Assembly: GCF_037042905.1 (NCBI RefSeq) | Contig: NC_087261.1 | Span: forward strand, 23,580,317-23,644,316 | DNA: 64,000 bases | Source: Lytechinus pictus | Taxonomy: Eukaryota; Echinodermata; Echinoidea; Temnopleuroida; Toxopneustidae | Direction: 5' to 3' | Part shown: piece after piece, positions 44,601 to 55,414 of the stretch | Numbering within the stretch: the first letter of the stretch is position 1 | Layout of the letters: every line of letters starts with the position of its first letter | The notes under the pieces: generated by a model | What the model was told of the DNA's origin: nothing | Database searches by the model: none | What the model saw: the letters and a program-made list of their open reading frames with translations, nothing else | Program-made: the position numbers and the translations under genes

Positions 44601-47600
44601 GGATATTGCCTGGGATCAGTCGACATGCGTCTCGTCGATCATTGCCGGACGACGTAAGCACGACGACGCCGTAGTCGATGGCATTCTGGACCGCCTCGCC
44701 GAACGCAGACGAGTCGAGGCTGAGTGAAAGAGAGGCAACTACGTTTTGCATCCCTCCCGTTTTCATCTGAGCAACATAATCGACACCTATAAAAGAAACG
44801 AGAAAGCAAATGAATTCCATTAAACATTGGCGTATTATATTCATTGGACCATTTGGTCTGAAGGGGCGGTTTTTGAAGAAAGTCTATTATCAAAATGTAT
44901 TTCCCAGGGGCCGCGAGGGGGGGGGGGGGGAGGGGGGAGGCTTCACCCCCCCCCCCGTTTGTCATAAACCGTGTTAAACAACCATCCAATTGTGATTTTC
45001 TTGGTCAGTCACCCCTCCCCCCACACTTTCAAAACCGTTTTGCGGCCCACGTTTCCCGTCATTTTTTCGTTCTATTGCTAGCAACTAATGTCTCTTTTTT
45101 TTTTTTTTGGGGGGGGGGGCGACTATCCGTCCCCACCTAGAATCGGTGTCCAAATACAAAGATATATTTACCTTGTACAAGAGAATCAGTGGAGCAGTAA
45201 CCCATACAGTCGCAAACTTTGACCGCATGTACGTTTGCCTTCTTTGCCACACCGTACTTCGTTCCGGCTGCAATTCCAGCACAGTGCGTTCCATGACCGT
45301 GGCAATCGGCGTTCTGACGGTGAGACGGTGAAAGTATCAGAACGTGCGCGCGTGTGTGTGCGTTGAGGATAAGAGGAAGAGCGCGGGTGCATTTGTGTTG
45401 TATGGGAGAGAGATAGAGAGAGAGAGAGGGAGAGAGTTGGATAGAGACGGCCGGGGGGGGGGGGGGTGATACAGAGAGAGAATGGGAGAGAAAGAAAAGG
45501 GAGAAATATTAAATGATTATCATAAACTCGGATCATGGTATCAACACTATGACCAATATGAAACCATGCACATAGAGTTAAAGAATAGAATGAAAAAAGA
45601 CTTTGTGAATAGTTTAGTTGATAACAACATTAAATTTTGAGAAAACAAATGATAAGAAAGGGTCTTATGTACACATTTCGCCAAAAATCAACAAAGTTTA
45701 GAAAAAAACAACTTTGAACATATTTTTTAAGCCCTTGCTTGAAATTACGTTAGTGTTATTAAACCCTTCATGTCTTCACCTCAGGGATTTTCTTTCCAAA
45801 TGCGATTCACACAATTGATAATAGCTCAGTGTGAAGATAATATAGATCTAGACCCTATACACTGTGGAGACCTGGGCATTTTGAACAATCACAACAATGC
45901 ATTCACAATGAAAATAGATATCGGGGGGGGGGGGGGCAGTGTACAATAACTTCTGCCACATCTGAATATAGTAAATCCTCGTACCACGTGCGGTAATGTT
46001 ATATTATGTTGTTACACGAAGAACTGTAAGATAAATTACATGTATATTCATCCATTTAATATTTTTTTCTCTGAGGAAGTTAATTGTATAATAAGAATAT
46101 TCCAGAATGTCTCAGTTAACATGGTTTAGATTTGTTAGGCACGCATATTGAGTGAGGCAGAGTATAGTCTATTTTTGTAATTTACAATGGACGACAGACA
46201 ATAGAGACTGTCAGCAGGGGAAAAGACAATAGGATTAGCTATGTTGTTTACATTTTCACTGAGGTCATTCAAGAGTCTTCTAGAATTGGACTATTCAAGA
46301 AAGAAGAAGGCCAAAGATATTCATTCGAGCCAACCCATGGCTCAATTTTTTAATATGATATTGCTGATTGACAAAAATGAATGAATTTGATTGACAATCT
46401 AACACTGATTCTAGGGAGGGTACCTACTGAACTTCCTTTTTCCAAATTGGAAAGATATATCACTACTTTGGAACTATTTTTTACTGGCGGAAGAATTAGG
46501 GCCATTTTACTCTATCAAGTAATGAGTTTGATCCTGTCAGGTGTAGTCTTCATAAATGCCGATTTATTTTTAAAATGAGCCGGTCGAGGTACCCTTTTCT
46601 GGTCAGATATGAAATGTCAGACATATGTCCTGTCCACTGGTGGTAAACATTCAACCCTCGAATTTTTCCTCTTTTTTAATGATTTTTTTTTAAAGTGCCC
46701 CTTTAACACACGGGTCTACGGGAAATGATACCAATATTACAAGCTTCCGGAATAGTGGAAATTTATATATATAAGCTGGCAGTTTCATCAAGAATATCAC
46801 ATCAGATAAGAACTCAGATTTTCACGCCAGTCTCCACGCCAGAGCATTGTTTACTTCTATGTGACATACAACATTAACTCCTGTGGAAGTATTTGCACAC
46901 CATCAATTTACTGTTTGCAGTAACTTTGAGAAAGGAATTATTGTCAATTCTCATCGAGATCATCAACCTGTTCTAAAGAACATGTTTTCATGGATTGCTG
47001 AGATCGACTGTTTACTATCATCAACTTCGTCTTCACGGATATTTTCAACTACCTACAGTGGCCGAAATCATCCATCGCGTTTCAACTTCAATTTCATCAT
47101 CGCCAGCATTGTGGACTTTTTGCCAACCGATTTGGATATTATACGGATTTAATTCAGGACATAATTCGGAAATACTTAGTAAGATCATTTTTATTTTGAT
47201 TAGTAAACGATCTATTTCCTGTACAAAAAGTAAAGGAATAAAATGTATCAAATTTAATCTAACTTGGTATTTGTTGCAGTATCGTAACAGTAACGAATGT
47301 TGAACGCCTTGAAAATAAATTAATTAAAAAAAAAAATAAAAAAAACATAAAAAAAAAAATTTTGCTTTCATACTCTGTTTTTCGATTTTTTTTCTGGGAA
47401 TCAGAGACAAGAAATATCTGATGATAAATGGATTGACCTCCTCGTAACCCTCAACTTACCACCCCTGTCACAAATTTAGCAGCGTGTAGCGCTCGTCCTT
47501 CGAAGTCTTCATGAGTGATTCGAACCCCGGTGTCCAGAATGAAGATGTTTCCCCCTAAACCAGAGGCTGATGGAAATGAGACGAGACTGATTGAGAAAAT

Positions 47601-50600
47601 AAGCCTAGAAAATCTATGCAATGAAAAACAACAACATTGATTTATAAAAAAGAGAAACAAAATGCACGTTGTTATGCCTATTGTTATTTTCATAATCATT
47701 ACCATCATTGTTATCATTATTTTAATCTTTACTAATATTATCGTTATCATCATTATGATTTTTCATATTCTTTATCTTTAAAAAATGATATATGTTATGA
47801 ATAATAATGATAATCATAAACTTTGCCTTTGTGAATTTGTATTCAATATTTGATAATTATTGGTAATATTCTACCTCTATAAATTAGTCAGTTGATTTAG
47901 ATAGTTACATTATGCATTGTATCTCGGATGATTTCAACTAAATGAAAAGTAAAAAGTAAAAAATATGAATAGATACATGTAAATATAACGTTATTATTTT
48001 TTTTATTTTTCATCAGCATTAACATCAAGATTAACCTTAGCATTATTATTATCATGATCATCATCCTTAACATTAACATTACAATCATCCGAATCATAAA
48101 CATTAGAGAAAGATAGAGAGAGGAGGGAGATAGATGTAGAGAGATGGAGAGAGAGAGAGAGAGAGATATATATATATATATATAGATAGATAGATGGATT
48201 GATAGATAGATAGATGGATAGAGAGAGAGAGAGGACCGTTGGAGAGGGGGATCGATAGAAACATAGGTAGGGCATAGAGCAAGGCAGATAAAAAAGGAGG
48301 GGGAGTCAGACACAGACAAACAGAGAGAGAGAGAGACATTATACACACACTCTCACAGACAGTGGGTATAAAAGTATGGGAGGATGATTGATTAGTTAAT
48401 AAGTTGATGATTGATTAAAGTTATCTTACGCATTGTGTCGTCATTATCGAGAGGGGGATCTCGTTGGTTAACACGGTCGGTTCCCCAGTTTTCAGACTCT
48501 ACCTGGGTAAAGTAGTCCTCCTCAACGAATCGCACCCCGTCCAGAGAGCGAACCTGACAGGAATAATATAAATAACTGTAAATAAAATAATGTGAAATAA
48601 ACGGTTTATTTCCAATTCGTCTACTGCCAATTCGTCCAATTGCCAACTCGTCTACTATCATTTGGTCTACCATCAGTTCGTCCGCTCACCATATGGTCTA
48701 CTTTCATTTAGTCTAATGCCATTCCGTCTAATAACCAGTTGGTCCAATAGCCATTTAGTCCACATACCATTTGGTCAGATTAAAGTAAAGTGTTAATTGT
48801 GCAAAATGGAGGAAAGAAAATGGGTATTAGACCAACTGATTATGAGACGAAATGTAACAGACGAACTGTGGATTGGACGAAGTGATGATTGGACCAAATG
48901 GTTGTTAGACGGAATTTTGATGGACGGAATGGCAATAGACTAAATGAAGGTAGACCATGCGGTGAGTGGACGAGTTGGCAGTAAACGATTTGGCAATTTA
49001 CCTAATAAACAGATGAGTTATATATGGGGAGGGGGGGGGGGAGTTCAGTGATATTCACTGCCAATCGTTACAAGCTACCAAATTCCCGATTTGATTGGCT
49101 GAGAACAGATTATTCAGTGATTATTTCTGACTAAGCATTCCATGTAACCCCCCACGCCACTTCCCCCACGATACGATGAAGACAAATCTTGATCCAATAG
49201 GATTAAACAAACATTAGAACATGAATAATTTGAAAGAATCTTATTTGTGATAATTTTGTTTTGTCATTTGTCATATTACTATAAAACAAGGTATTGTATA
49301 AAACACAATGATACACGATTGAATTGAAATGTATGCGTGGGATATGGAAAATGTAGAAATTGAAAAGCTTTATCTCTTTTTTCATATCAGCTTTATCACT
49401 GATAGAATTGGTAATTTCATGGAAAAGAATATTCGTCCATTTTCTTTCAAAATTTATTGAAACGTGTTGAGTTAGCACTATAACATGTATAAGATGTACG
49501 TAAATGGTCCAATCTTTCCCAGATAGAGTGAAAATTGTCACACTGTGCATTCAAAGTGTGTTTCTACTATGTGAATATGTGATACATACAATTACAATGT
49601 TCTAATTTAACATAAAGATAAATTTACACTTTGGACACCTCGACAGTTTAAGCGTTCACATTGCAATGTGTTTACATAGTCGACTGTGGATGCGTGTATG
49701 TGTTAAAAAAAGTATCTTAGTCAACGTTGCTATGGTGATTTTATATTGTATTTCACACTGTGTTCTGTCTAGTAGGGTAAATGAAAATCCTTTAATGACG
49801 AAAATCGGAAATATATGTGTGCGTTAGTGTGTGTGAGGGTGAATGTGTTGCTGTTCAGTGACGATGTGTGTGGGCAGGGGAGAGGGCTATGTGTTAGGTT
49901 CCGACTTGTGAGCTTGGGTGTGCGTTTTCTGTGGGTTAGGGTGTGTGAGGGGGTGTGGGTGTGTTAGAATTTAAATATTACCCAGTCAACCATGTCGTCA
50001 TTCAAATCGACGATGACGGCGTTGATGGCGGTGCGGAGCTTAGTGACGTCGTGAGGGTGCTGATTAAACAGGAGTGCATCGTTGAGGAGGTTACGAGCGA
50101 AGTCGTCGACATTTACATGACGCTAGATGAAAAAACAAAAATTTCTTGAAATTACTCTTTAGTAAAAGAAGAGTCTTCTTCCTCACATTAGTAATCTATA
50201 AACCTAAAAGGATTTTCATGTGTTCCTACACAATATTAAAATTTGAACAAAAACATGCTTCGATAAGTTTTGAAATTAGTTTGTTAGCGATTGCTGTTGG
50301 AAGACATGTTGCTAGTGTAATACATTGAATTAATTCGTAGTAGAGTTCCTATTTTTATCCGATTGCTGAGATAGCTTGAACGCTTGAAAAGAAGGAACCA
50401 TGCAATCAATGGCTTGATGTTCTCGCCGAGGGACCTCGTACTATAGATAAATGCCTTGTTTATAATAAAGGGCAGTTAGCCACTGGCGTACCTAGGATTT
50501 TCCAGAAGGGGGCAAATTTTTTTTAGAATACTTCGTCCGCGAAAAAAATTTGACAACCAAGAAGAAAAAAAAAAAAAGGTCTTCAACCAAAAAAAAGGGT

Positions 50601-52152
50601 TTCTTACCTGAAATAAATTTGACAAGCAAAAAAAAAATGGTCTTCAACCACAAAAAAAAAGGATTTCTTACCAGAAATTTTTACATTACAGATTATGAAG
50701 TTGGCTTCCCAAAAAGGGGGGGGGGGACGTCCCCTGCATGAGTAGTGACTCGTCAGGGGGGCGGTCTGCCCCCTGCCCCCCTTAGGTACGCTGGTGCAGC
50801 TAGCCCTACCAAGTGGAAATCGAACACAGGTCCCCGACTAAGATTGTGAATCGTTATCATTATTATCATAAAAATAAGGTTTATTGGTTCAAATTTATTT
50901 AAGACTGACGCTACTACAACAACAACAACATTTTTGGATAGATAAAGGGGGAAAAGAGAGAGATAGAAAACATATTGCTGAAAGTTTCATTAAAAAATTG
51001 CTAGAAAAATAAGAAAATTATGCCCTATACTCTAAAATGCAAGGATTTGAATTACGTCCATATGGAATGTTGTTAGTGACCAATCGAATTCTAGATTTAT
51101 TTTTAATCCTCCAAAACTAGTTTTAATTCTCGAGAGATTCGAATTCAAATCCTTTGAGTTTTAAAAAAGGAAACTGTAGGATTGAAACTAAATCCATACT
51201 CGATTGATCCCTGAATGTGACCTTTTAAGACGGAAATGACATTTACGTTCAATTTAGATTTTAAAATCATTTCAAATGTATAAAATTTAGATTTCAATGA
51301 TTACAAATTCTCATGATACCGGACGGACATAACTTATCTCTTCAACCACTTTCAAGACCTTAATAATAATATTTAGAGCTACTGTTTACTGATTTTGTAA
51401 ATTATTTAATGAAATTCATTGACGGTCATATCCACCTCAGAAAATGTTGATTTGAATTAATAGAGAAAAAATAGACAAACGTAACGCTGAAAATTTCATC
51501 AAAGTGGATGTAAAATAAGAAATCTATGACATTTCAAATTTTCGCCTATTTTTCACAAAATAGTAATAAGCACAATTTAGTCACATGCAAATGAGATAAT
51601 TGATGATTCCCCTCGCTCACTGTTTCTTTTGTTTTTTATTGTATGAATTATACAATATTTCAATTTTTACAGATTTGACAATAAGGACCAACTTGTTTGA
51701 ACCATAAAATGGTAAATAATGGTAATTCCACATGTTCAGGGAGAAGTAAAACTCGGATTCACAGGACAATGGGAGGAAAATGTGAATATTTCCTAGTGAA
51801 AAACAAAGGAAATAGTAAGTGAGTGATGTCATCAGTTTCCTCATTTGCATACCAACTTGGATGTGCATATAACTGTTTTGTGAAATTAAGCGAAATCTAA
51901 AAATGGCATAACTTTTTTCATTTTACATCCGATATCGATGGAATTTTCAGCGTTATGCTAGCTGGATTTTTTGTCGGGGTAAACTTGTCCTTCGATAATA
52001 AAAATCAATATTTTCCCTGCTTAAGCCAGACCTACCTCTAACACCACGATGTGACGCTCGTTTACCTTCCTGGGTGCTTTACGAAGGGGTGCAAGCTCCC
52101 GGCCCCAGACGAGGGCGACAACCGATAGGAAGACGATGACGATACTCTTCAT
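41449..52152 (-). CDS. Secreted subtilisin-like serine protease (S8, proteinase K type)
   Basis: Eight exons join in frame to 384 residues. Residues 1-16 are a signal peptide (IVIVFLSVVALVW). About 32-97 is an I9 inhibitor prodomain (RHIVVLE, then INAVIVDL and VRSLDGVRFVEED). The S8 domain follows with Asp139 (FILDTGV), His170 (HGHGTHCAG), oxyanion Asn259 (SSGND) and Ser324 (GTSMACPHVAG). Cysteines near the active site (DCHGHGTHC, DCMGYC) suggest disulfides, as in the proteinase K branch. Such enzymes are made as secreted zymogens and cleave themselves after the prodomain, here probably near VEED-YFTQVE. There is no P/Homo B or extra C-terminal domain, so it is not a furin-type convertase. 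Substrate unknown. The C-terminus ends RPSLSIRDN. Regulation is not visible from the sequence. Confidence 0.95.
41998..42420. repeat. Inverted modular repeat (CGTC-CA / TGGACG type), copy 1
   Basis: Degenerate ~20-bp modules such as 'aattcgtccactgccaact' run left to right, and their complements ('gcaattggacggattgg') occupy the right half, so the block can fold. It is in the last intron of the protease gene. Confidence 0.75.
42446..42617 (-). CDS. Protease exon 7, catalytic Ser
   Basis: It encodes VITVGNTQPDDSIRPSSNFG, DILAPGTDIVSCGND and TKTGTSMACPHVA. Ser324 is the nucleophile. A purine-rich tract abuts the acceptor side. Donor GTAAGT, phase 1. Confidence 0.97.
42625..42935. repeat. (GAAA/GGAA)n purine tract
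   Basis: About 300 bp of purine-rich imperfect repeats immediately upstream of exon 7 of the protease on the gene strand, where it reads as pyrimidine. Confidence 0.92.
43521..43640 (-). mobile_element. Fragment of CCCGGG-type hAT-like element
   Basis: A G-run then 'cattgacgagtggacagcat' and 'aaagcaccctaaac', matching the subterminal text of 8781-9452. Only one end is clear. Confidence 0.5.
43905..44180. repeat. Modular CGTC/TGGTC repeat, copy 2
   Basis: A decayed copy of the 41998-42420 type, with 'ccaatttgtctactactcgt' and 'gtatggaccaag'. In intron 6 of the protease. Confidence 0.5.
44596..44786 (-). CDS. Protease exon 6, oxyanion Asn
   Basis: It encodes VDYVAQMKTGGMQNVVASLS, FGEAVQNAIDYGVVVL and SSGNDRRDACRLIPGNIPE. 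Asn259 forms the oxyanion hole. The donor GTTAGA is weak, phase 0. Confidence 0.95.
44900..45125. repeat. G/C-run cluster
   Basis: G12 at 44919, C10 at 44946 and T12G10 at 45098-45119 within 220 bp of protease intron 5, next to exon 5. Confidence 0.85.
45172..45313 (-). CDS. Protease exon 5, catalytic His
   Basis: It encodes NADCHGHGTHCAGIAAGTKY and VHAVKVCDCMGYCSTDSLVQ. His170 is the triad residue. Acceptor caccgtcag, donor GTAAAT, phase 1. Confidence 0.96.
47460..47566 (-). CDS. Protease exon 4, catalytic Asp
   Basis: It encodes SGLGGNIFILDTGVRITHED and FEGRALHAAKFVTGV. Asp139 is the first triad residue. Donor GTAAGT, phase 0. Confidence 0.95.
48000..48360. repeat. ATC-rich, (GA)n and (TA)n simple repeats
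   Basis: 'atcatcatcc' runs, then (GA)n at 48140-48165, (TA) at 48166-48184, and GATA/GA repeats. Intron 3 of the protease, 70 bp downstream of exon 3's donor. Confidence 0.85.
48430..48553 (-). CDS. Protease exon 3, end of prodomain and mature N-terminus
   Basis: It encodes VRSLDGVRFVEEDYFTQVES and ENWGTDRVNQRDPPLDND. The WG.DR...RD.PLD pattern is the typical mature N-terminus. Donor GTAAGA, phase 1. Confidence 0.92.
48608..49005. repeat. Inverted modular repeat, copy 3
   Basis: The left half 'ccaattcgtctactgccaat' and the right half 'gagttggcagtaaacg' are inverted. Same family as 41998-42420. In intron 2 of the protease. Confidence 0.75.
49982..50122 (-). CDS. Protease exon 2, I9 prodomain
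   Basis: Acceptor tcatctag. It encodes RHVNVDDFARNLLNDALLFN and INAVIVDLNDDMVDW. Donor GTAATA, phase 0. Identification rests on position and the I9-like pattern. Confidence 0.82.
50481..50796. mobile_element. hAT-like MITE, CACTGGCGTACCTAGG end
   Basis: The left CACTGGCGTACCTAGG and right CTTAGGTACGCTGGTG ends are inverted. It is flanked by CAGTTAGC (50473-50480) and CAGCTAGC (50797-50804), an 8-bp duplication with one change. The interior has repeated 'gacaa.caa' modules and a G-run. Confidence 0.75.
51422..51995. mobile_element. TTAA-type MITE, family 2 (copy 4), decayed edges
   Basis: 'ggtcatatccacctcagaaa' and 'ggggtaaacttgtcc' are inverted ends; the core 'catcaaagtggatgtaaaat' appears in both halves. 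In intron 1 of the protease, 40 bp from exon 1. Confidence 0.75.
52036..52152 (-). CDS. Protease exon 1, signal peptide and start of prodomain
   Basis: ATG at 52152-52150. It encodes MKSIVIVFLSVVALVWGREL and later NERHIVVLE. The donor is GTAGGT, phase 0. Confidence 0.9.
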
Positions 52153-52554
52153 GACTTTATTTTATGTGCAACTATTGAAACTGGAATATATTAGTATGAA
52201 ATGGCAAAACCATATGTTTAATTCTGCTAAGTAACTACCACTGGTGTCGATACGTAACGTCATAATATTCAAGTGGGGGAGGGGGGGGGGTGAAACGATA
52301 GATCACCCCCCCCCCCCTTGAACAATAGATTTACATCACAAATCGACACCCATGGTAACGACGATAGTTAGCGGAAGAAGGGGGGGGGGTGGTTTTGGCT
52401 GAATAGGCTTTGCCCTCTCACAGATAACTTTATTGACTCTTCTTCGTATATGATTCTTTTTGTGGATGTTTATCTTGCTCCTATTTTCACAGCTGTGGAT
52501 TTCTGGAAATGACGTCAGTCAATATGATCAAGGCGACTGAATATTGGTAGGGCA

Positions 52555-53200
52555 AAGAACATAACTATTATTGCTACCATTATCAACATTATCATCATCA
52601 TCATTATGATCATCATCATTATGATCATCATCAATGTTATCTTCATCATCATCATCATAATCATCAACATCCCAGCACCACCACCAAACACCACCATCAT
52701 AATTATCGTCACCACCAACGCCATCATTGTCAATATCATCGCCATCATCATCATCATAATAATCAACATCCAAACACCACCACCATAATCCTCATCACCA
52801 CCACCACTACCACCACCACCAACACCATCACTATCATCATCATCCTCATCATCATCATCATCATCATCGTTATCATATCCTCATTCCGCCACCATCATTC
52901 CATCACCATTATCGTCATCATTATAATCACCACCATCATCTCATCATTACCTCCACCACCACCATCACCATTATCATCATTACCATCATCATCATCATCG
53001 TAATCACCATCATTATCGTAATCATCACCATCCCAACTCAACCACCACCACCACCATCATCACCATCATTATCAGCAGCAGCATCCTCGTCATCATCGTC
53101 ATCATCATTTTTTTCTATCACCATCACCGTTACCATCATCACCACCACCACCACCATCATAATCATCATCATCGTCGTCATTATCATGATTATCATCATG
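52555..53200. repeat. (ATC/ACC)n low-complexity array
   Basis: About 650 bp of trinucleotide-like 'catcatcat' and 'caccaccac' upstream of the protease gene. It produces polar or hydrophobic repeat frames on both strands that are not genes. Confidence 0.95.
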
Positions 53201-54800
53201 TTTGTTATTTTACACCTTTTGGTGTTTAGTACGTACATATTCAATGCTAAACTTTAACACCTGAGGAGTCTTCTCGTACCCCAACCATTGGTTTATCCAA
53301 CGACCTACAATAGATTTTACCCAACAACGTAACTTTTACAGTGCTTGTGAAAACAAAAAATCCAATTCACATTGTATATAATACAAATACAGACATTAAC
53401 CGCCAATTTATATTTCAAATTACAGCATTTATCACGTAAGAAATTATAGATTTTGTCGAAAATCAGCATTTCACCCATTCTTTACAATATCATGTATTTC
53501 ATAGTCAAACAGTTCCCACTCTTGTGAGAATTATTTTTTAAATGTTATTTCATTTTATTTTATTCGTCTTTGTTTTATCCTAGGCCAGGGTAGCCTGTCC
53601 GGTGGTTGAAACACTGTTGTCAACCAGGGCCCTATACATAAAACAAGAACACATTATATACAACACATAAGAAATCGACATTATTACATTATAATGCAAT
53701 TACATAGTGTGAATGATTTGAGAAATAGAAACGGAACCAGTATTGGAAGTTAGCAGGAAATCGAGGGAAGAAATATAGGTTTGCATTTATTTATTGGTTG
53801 CTTACGTTTTTATAATTTTAAACTCATATTAAATTGAGTGAAAGTGCAAGAGGGAATTAGAAATCGTTATTAAACAAAATACTTCATTGAAAGAACCTAT
53901 ATGTAAGATTTTAATATACCTGATACACAATTTGCCTGTCCTTAGGTAGAAAACAAGAAACACATTACACAAGAGAGTGGTTGTTATTATTTATTATTCA
54001 TTAGACTTAATCATATTATCCTAGTTACGTAACAATTATTTACATTTACTTTACATAGCATATATCTTAACTAAACATTGAAGATTCATTTAGTGTATGC
54101 TTCATATCATAATGATACAGAAATATCATACGATTGCTATCTTAAAAACTTCAATTTGCACGACTAACACTCACTACAAGTCTGATTTATATAATTATAA
54201 TAATTCATTAAAAGCAAATTATGTTTCAAAAGTCACATCGTTGCATGTCGTTGTTTCTTAGGATTTTTTCTTTATAAAATTTATTGTGTGAAATAATAAT
54301 GTTTTTGGACTCAAGGAACTACAGCATTATACAATAATTAATCAGCTGTTAATCTAAAGAATAAAAAAAGAAAATCAAGCGATAACAGAGTGTTAGATGG
54401 AAAATCCATCTGATTTTTTTTCTTAAGATGCAAGTGCCATTTAACTATATTCAAATATCAGAACGCTATAAACATGATAAAGAAAACAGAAAAGTGACGG
54501 AGTAAAATCTAATAATTCTGTTTTTAAGTTGAAATGTACTTTTATGGAATTAAACTGATATAAATTAATTCTAATTTAGTAAAGGGTTACAAAAAATCAA
54601 TTTGACTACGAATGAATAATTAAGAAACTAAACAATAGTTTTACAACGAAATTTTCATCAAATAATTACATTTCAATGCAGTGTTCTGTAGACCGTATTA
54701 GCTATTTCAGTATCAATTTCATGGGACTATCTTCATCATCATTTACTCCTAATGACATTTTACTCAAATCGTGTCTCTAAAGACAAGACCAGCACACCCC
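53201..54800. other. AT-rich intergenic, nothing coding seen
   Basis: No exon recognised. A short block at about 53540-53660 ('ggccagggtagcctgtccgg', 'caaccagggccctata') looks like the 3' end of a retroelement but is unconfirmed. Confidence 0.45.
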
Positions 54801-54984
54801 CCAAAAAAGTTACTTCAATTTCCACAGGAGGGGGGGGGTGTCCTATTCGTTGATGTCGAATTGTAGCGAGCCAAATTACACGGAGAACTTAAGAAGGAGA
54901 AGAAATATAACAAGCAAAATAAGAAAGAAGAAGAACATGAAGAAGAAAGACAGAAAGAAAGAAAGAAGGAGAAGAAGAAGATGA

Positions 54985-55110
54985 TGATGAAGTGCCTTTT
55001 GGTAAGGCATTTATCCTCATTTCCAGGTCCCTCGGAGATGACCTTAAGCCGTCGGTCCCCTGGTTGCTTGCTCACAGGCATTCGTGCTTTCTTAGCAGTC
55101 AGGTAAAAAA
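54985..55110 (-). mobile_element. Possible SINE-like dispersed repeat
   Basis: Contains 'ttggtaaggcatttatcctc', 'cttaagccgtcggtcccctg' and 'agcagtcaggtaaaaaacct', a text I associate with a dispersed marine-invertebrate repeat. No pol III boxes are clear. Confidence 0.35.
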
Positions 55111-55192
55111 CCTCGGTATGATATGAATTAGAAGGAGGAGGAGCAGGAGGAAGAACCCAACAAATCATTTTGAACACACCGTATGAAACTCT

Positions 55193-55414
55193 TTACACAT
55201 AGAAGTAAGCTGCACCAAGTTTGTCGCCCTCATGCTTCCACGTTCTAATAGCCACGCTTCGATCATTGATTGTAAATCTACAAAGATTGTTTGGTTGTGC
55301 GATGTAACACGTGGTGAAGAGTGCGAGCTCGAACTCGGGACTGACACCGTGCATGATGGAGGACCGGGTTTTCACCTGGCCCAACCAGTTAAACTGGAGA
55401 AGAAGTTGATTTGG
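55193..55414 (-). CDS. EndoU-B last exon
   Basis: Acceptor ctttacag. It encodes [40 protein letters not shown] and [15 protein letters not shown] then TAA. It contains the likely catalytic lysine and the SPEFE signature. Confidence 0.95.
   Translation of the reverse strand, partial: PNQLLLQFNWLGQVKTRSSIMHGVSPEFELALFTTCYIAQPNNLCRFTINDRSVAIRTWKHEGDKLGAAYFYV

Noticed and set aside
48003-48348. Frames with SLSLSLS or YIYIYI repeats
   Set aside because: Products of GA and TA microsatellites.
52515-53244. Methionine/isoleucine- or aspartate-rich frames
   Set aside because: Translations of the ATC/ACC trinucleotide array.
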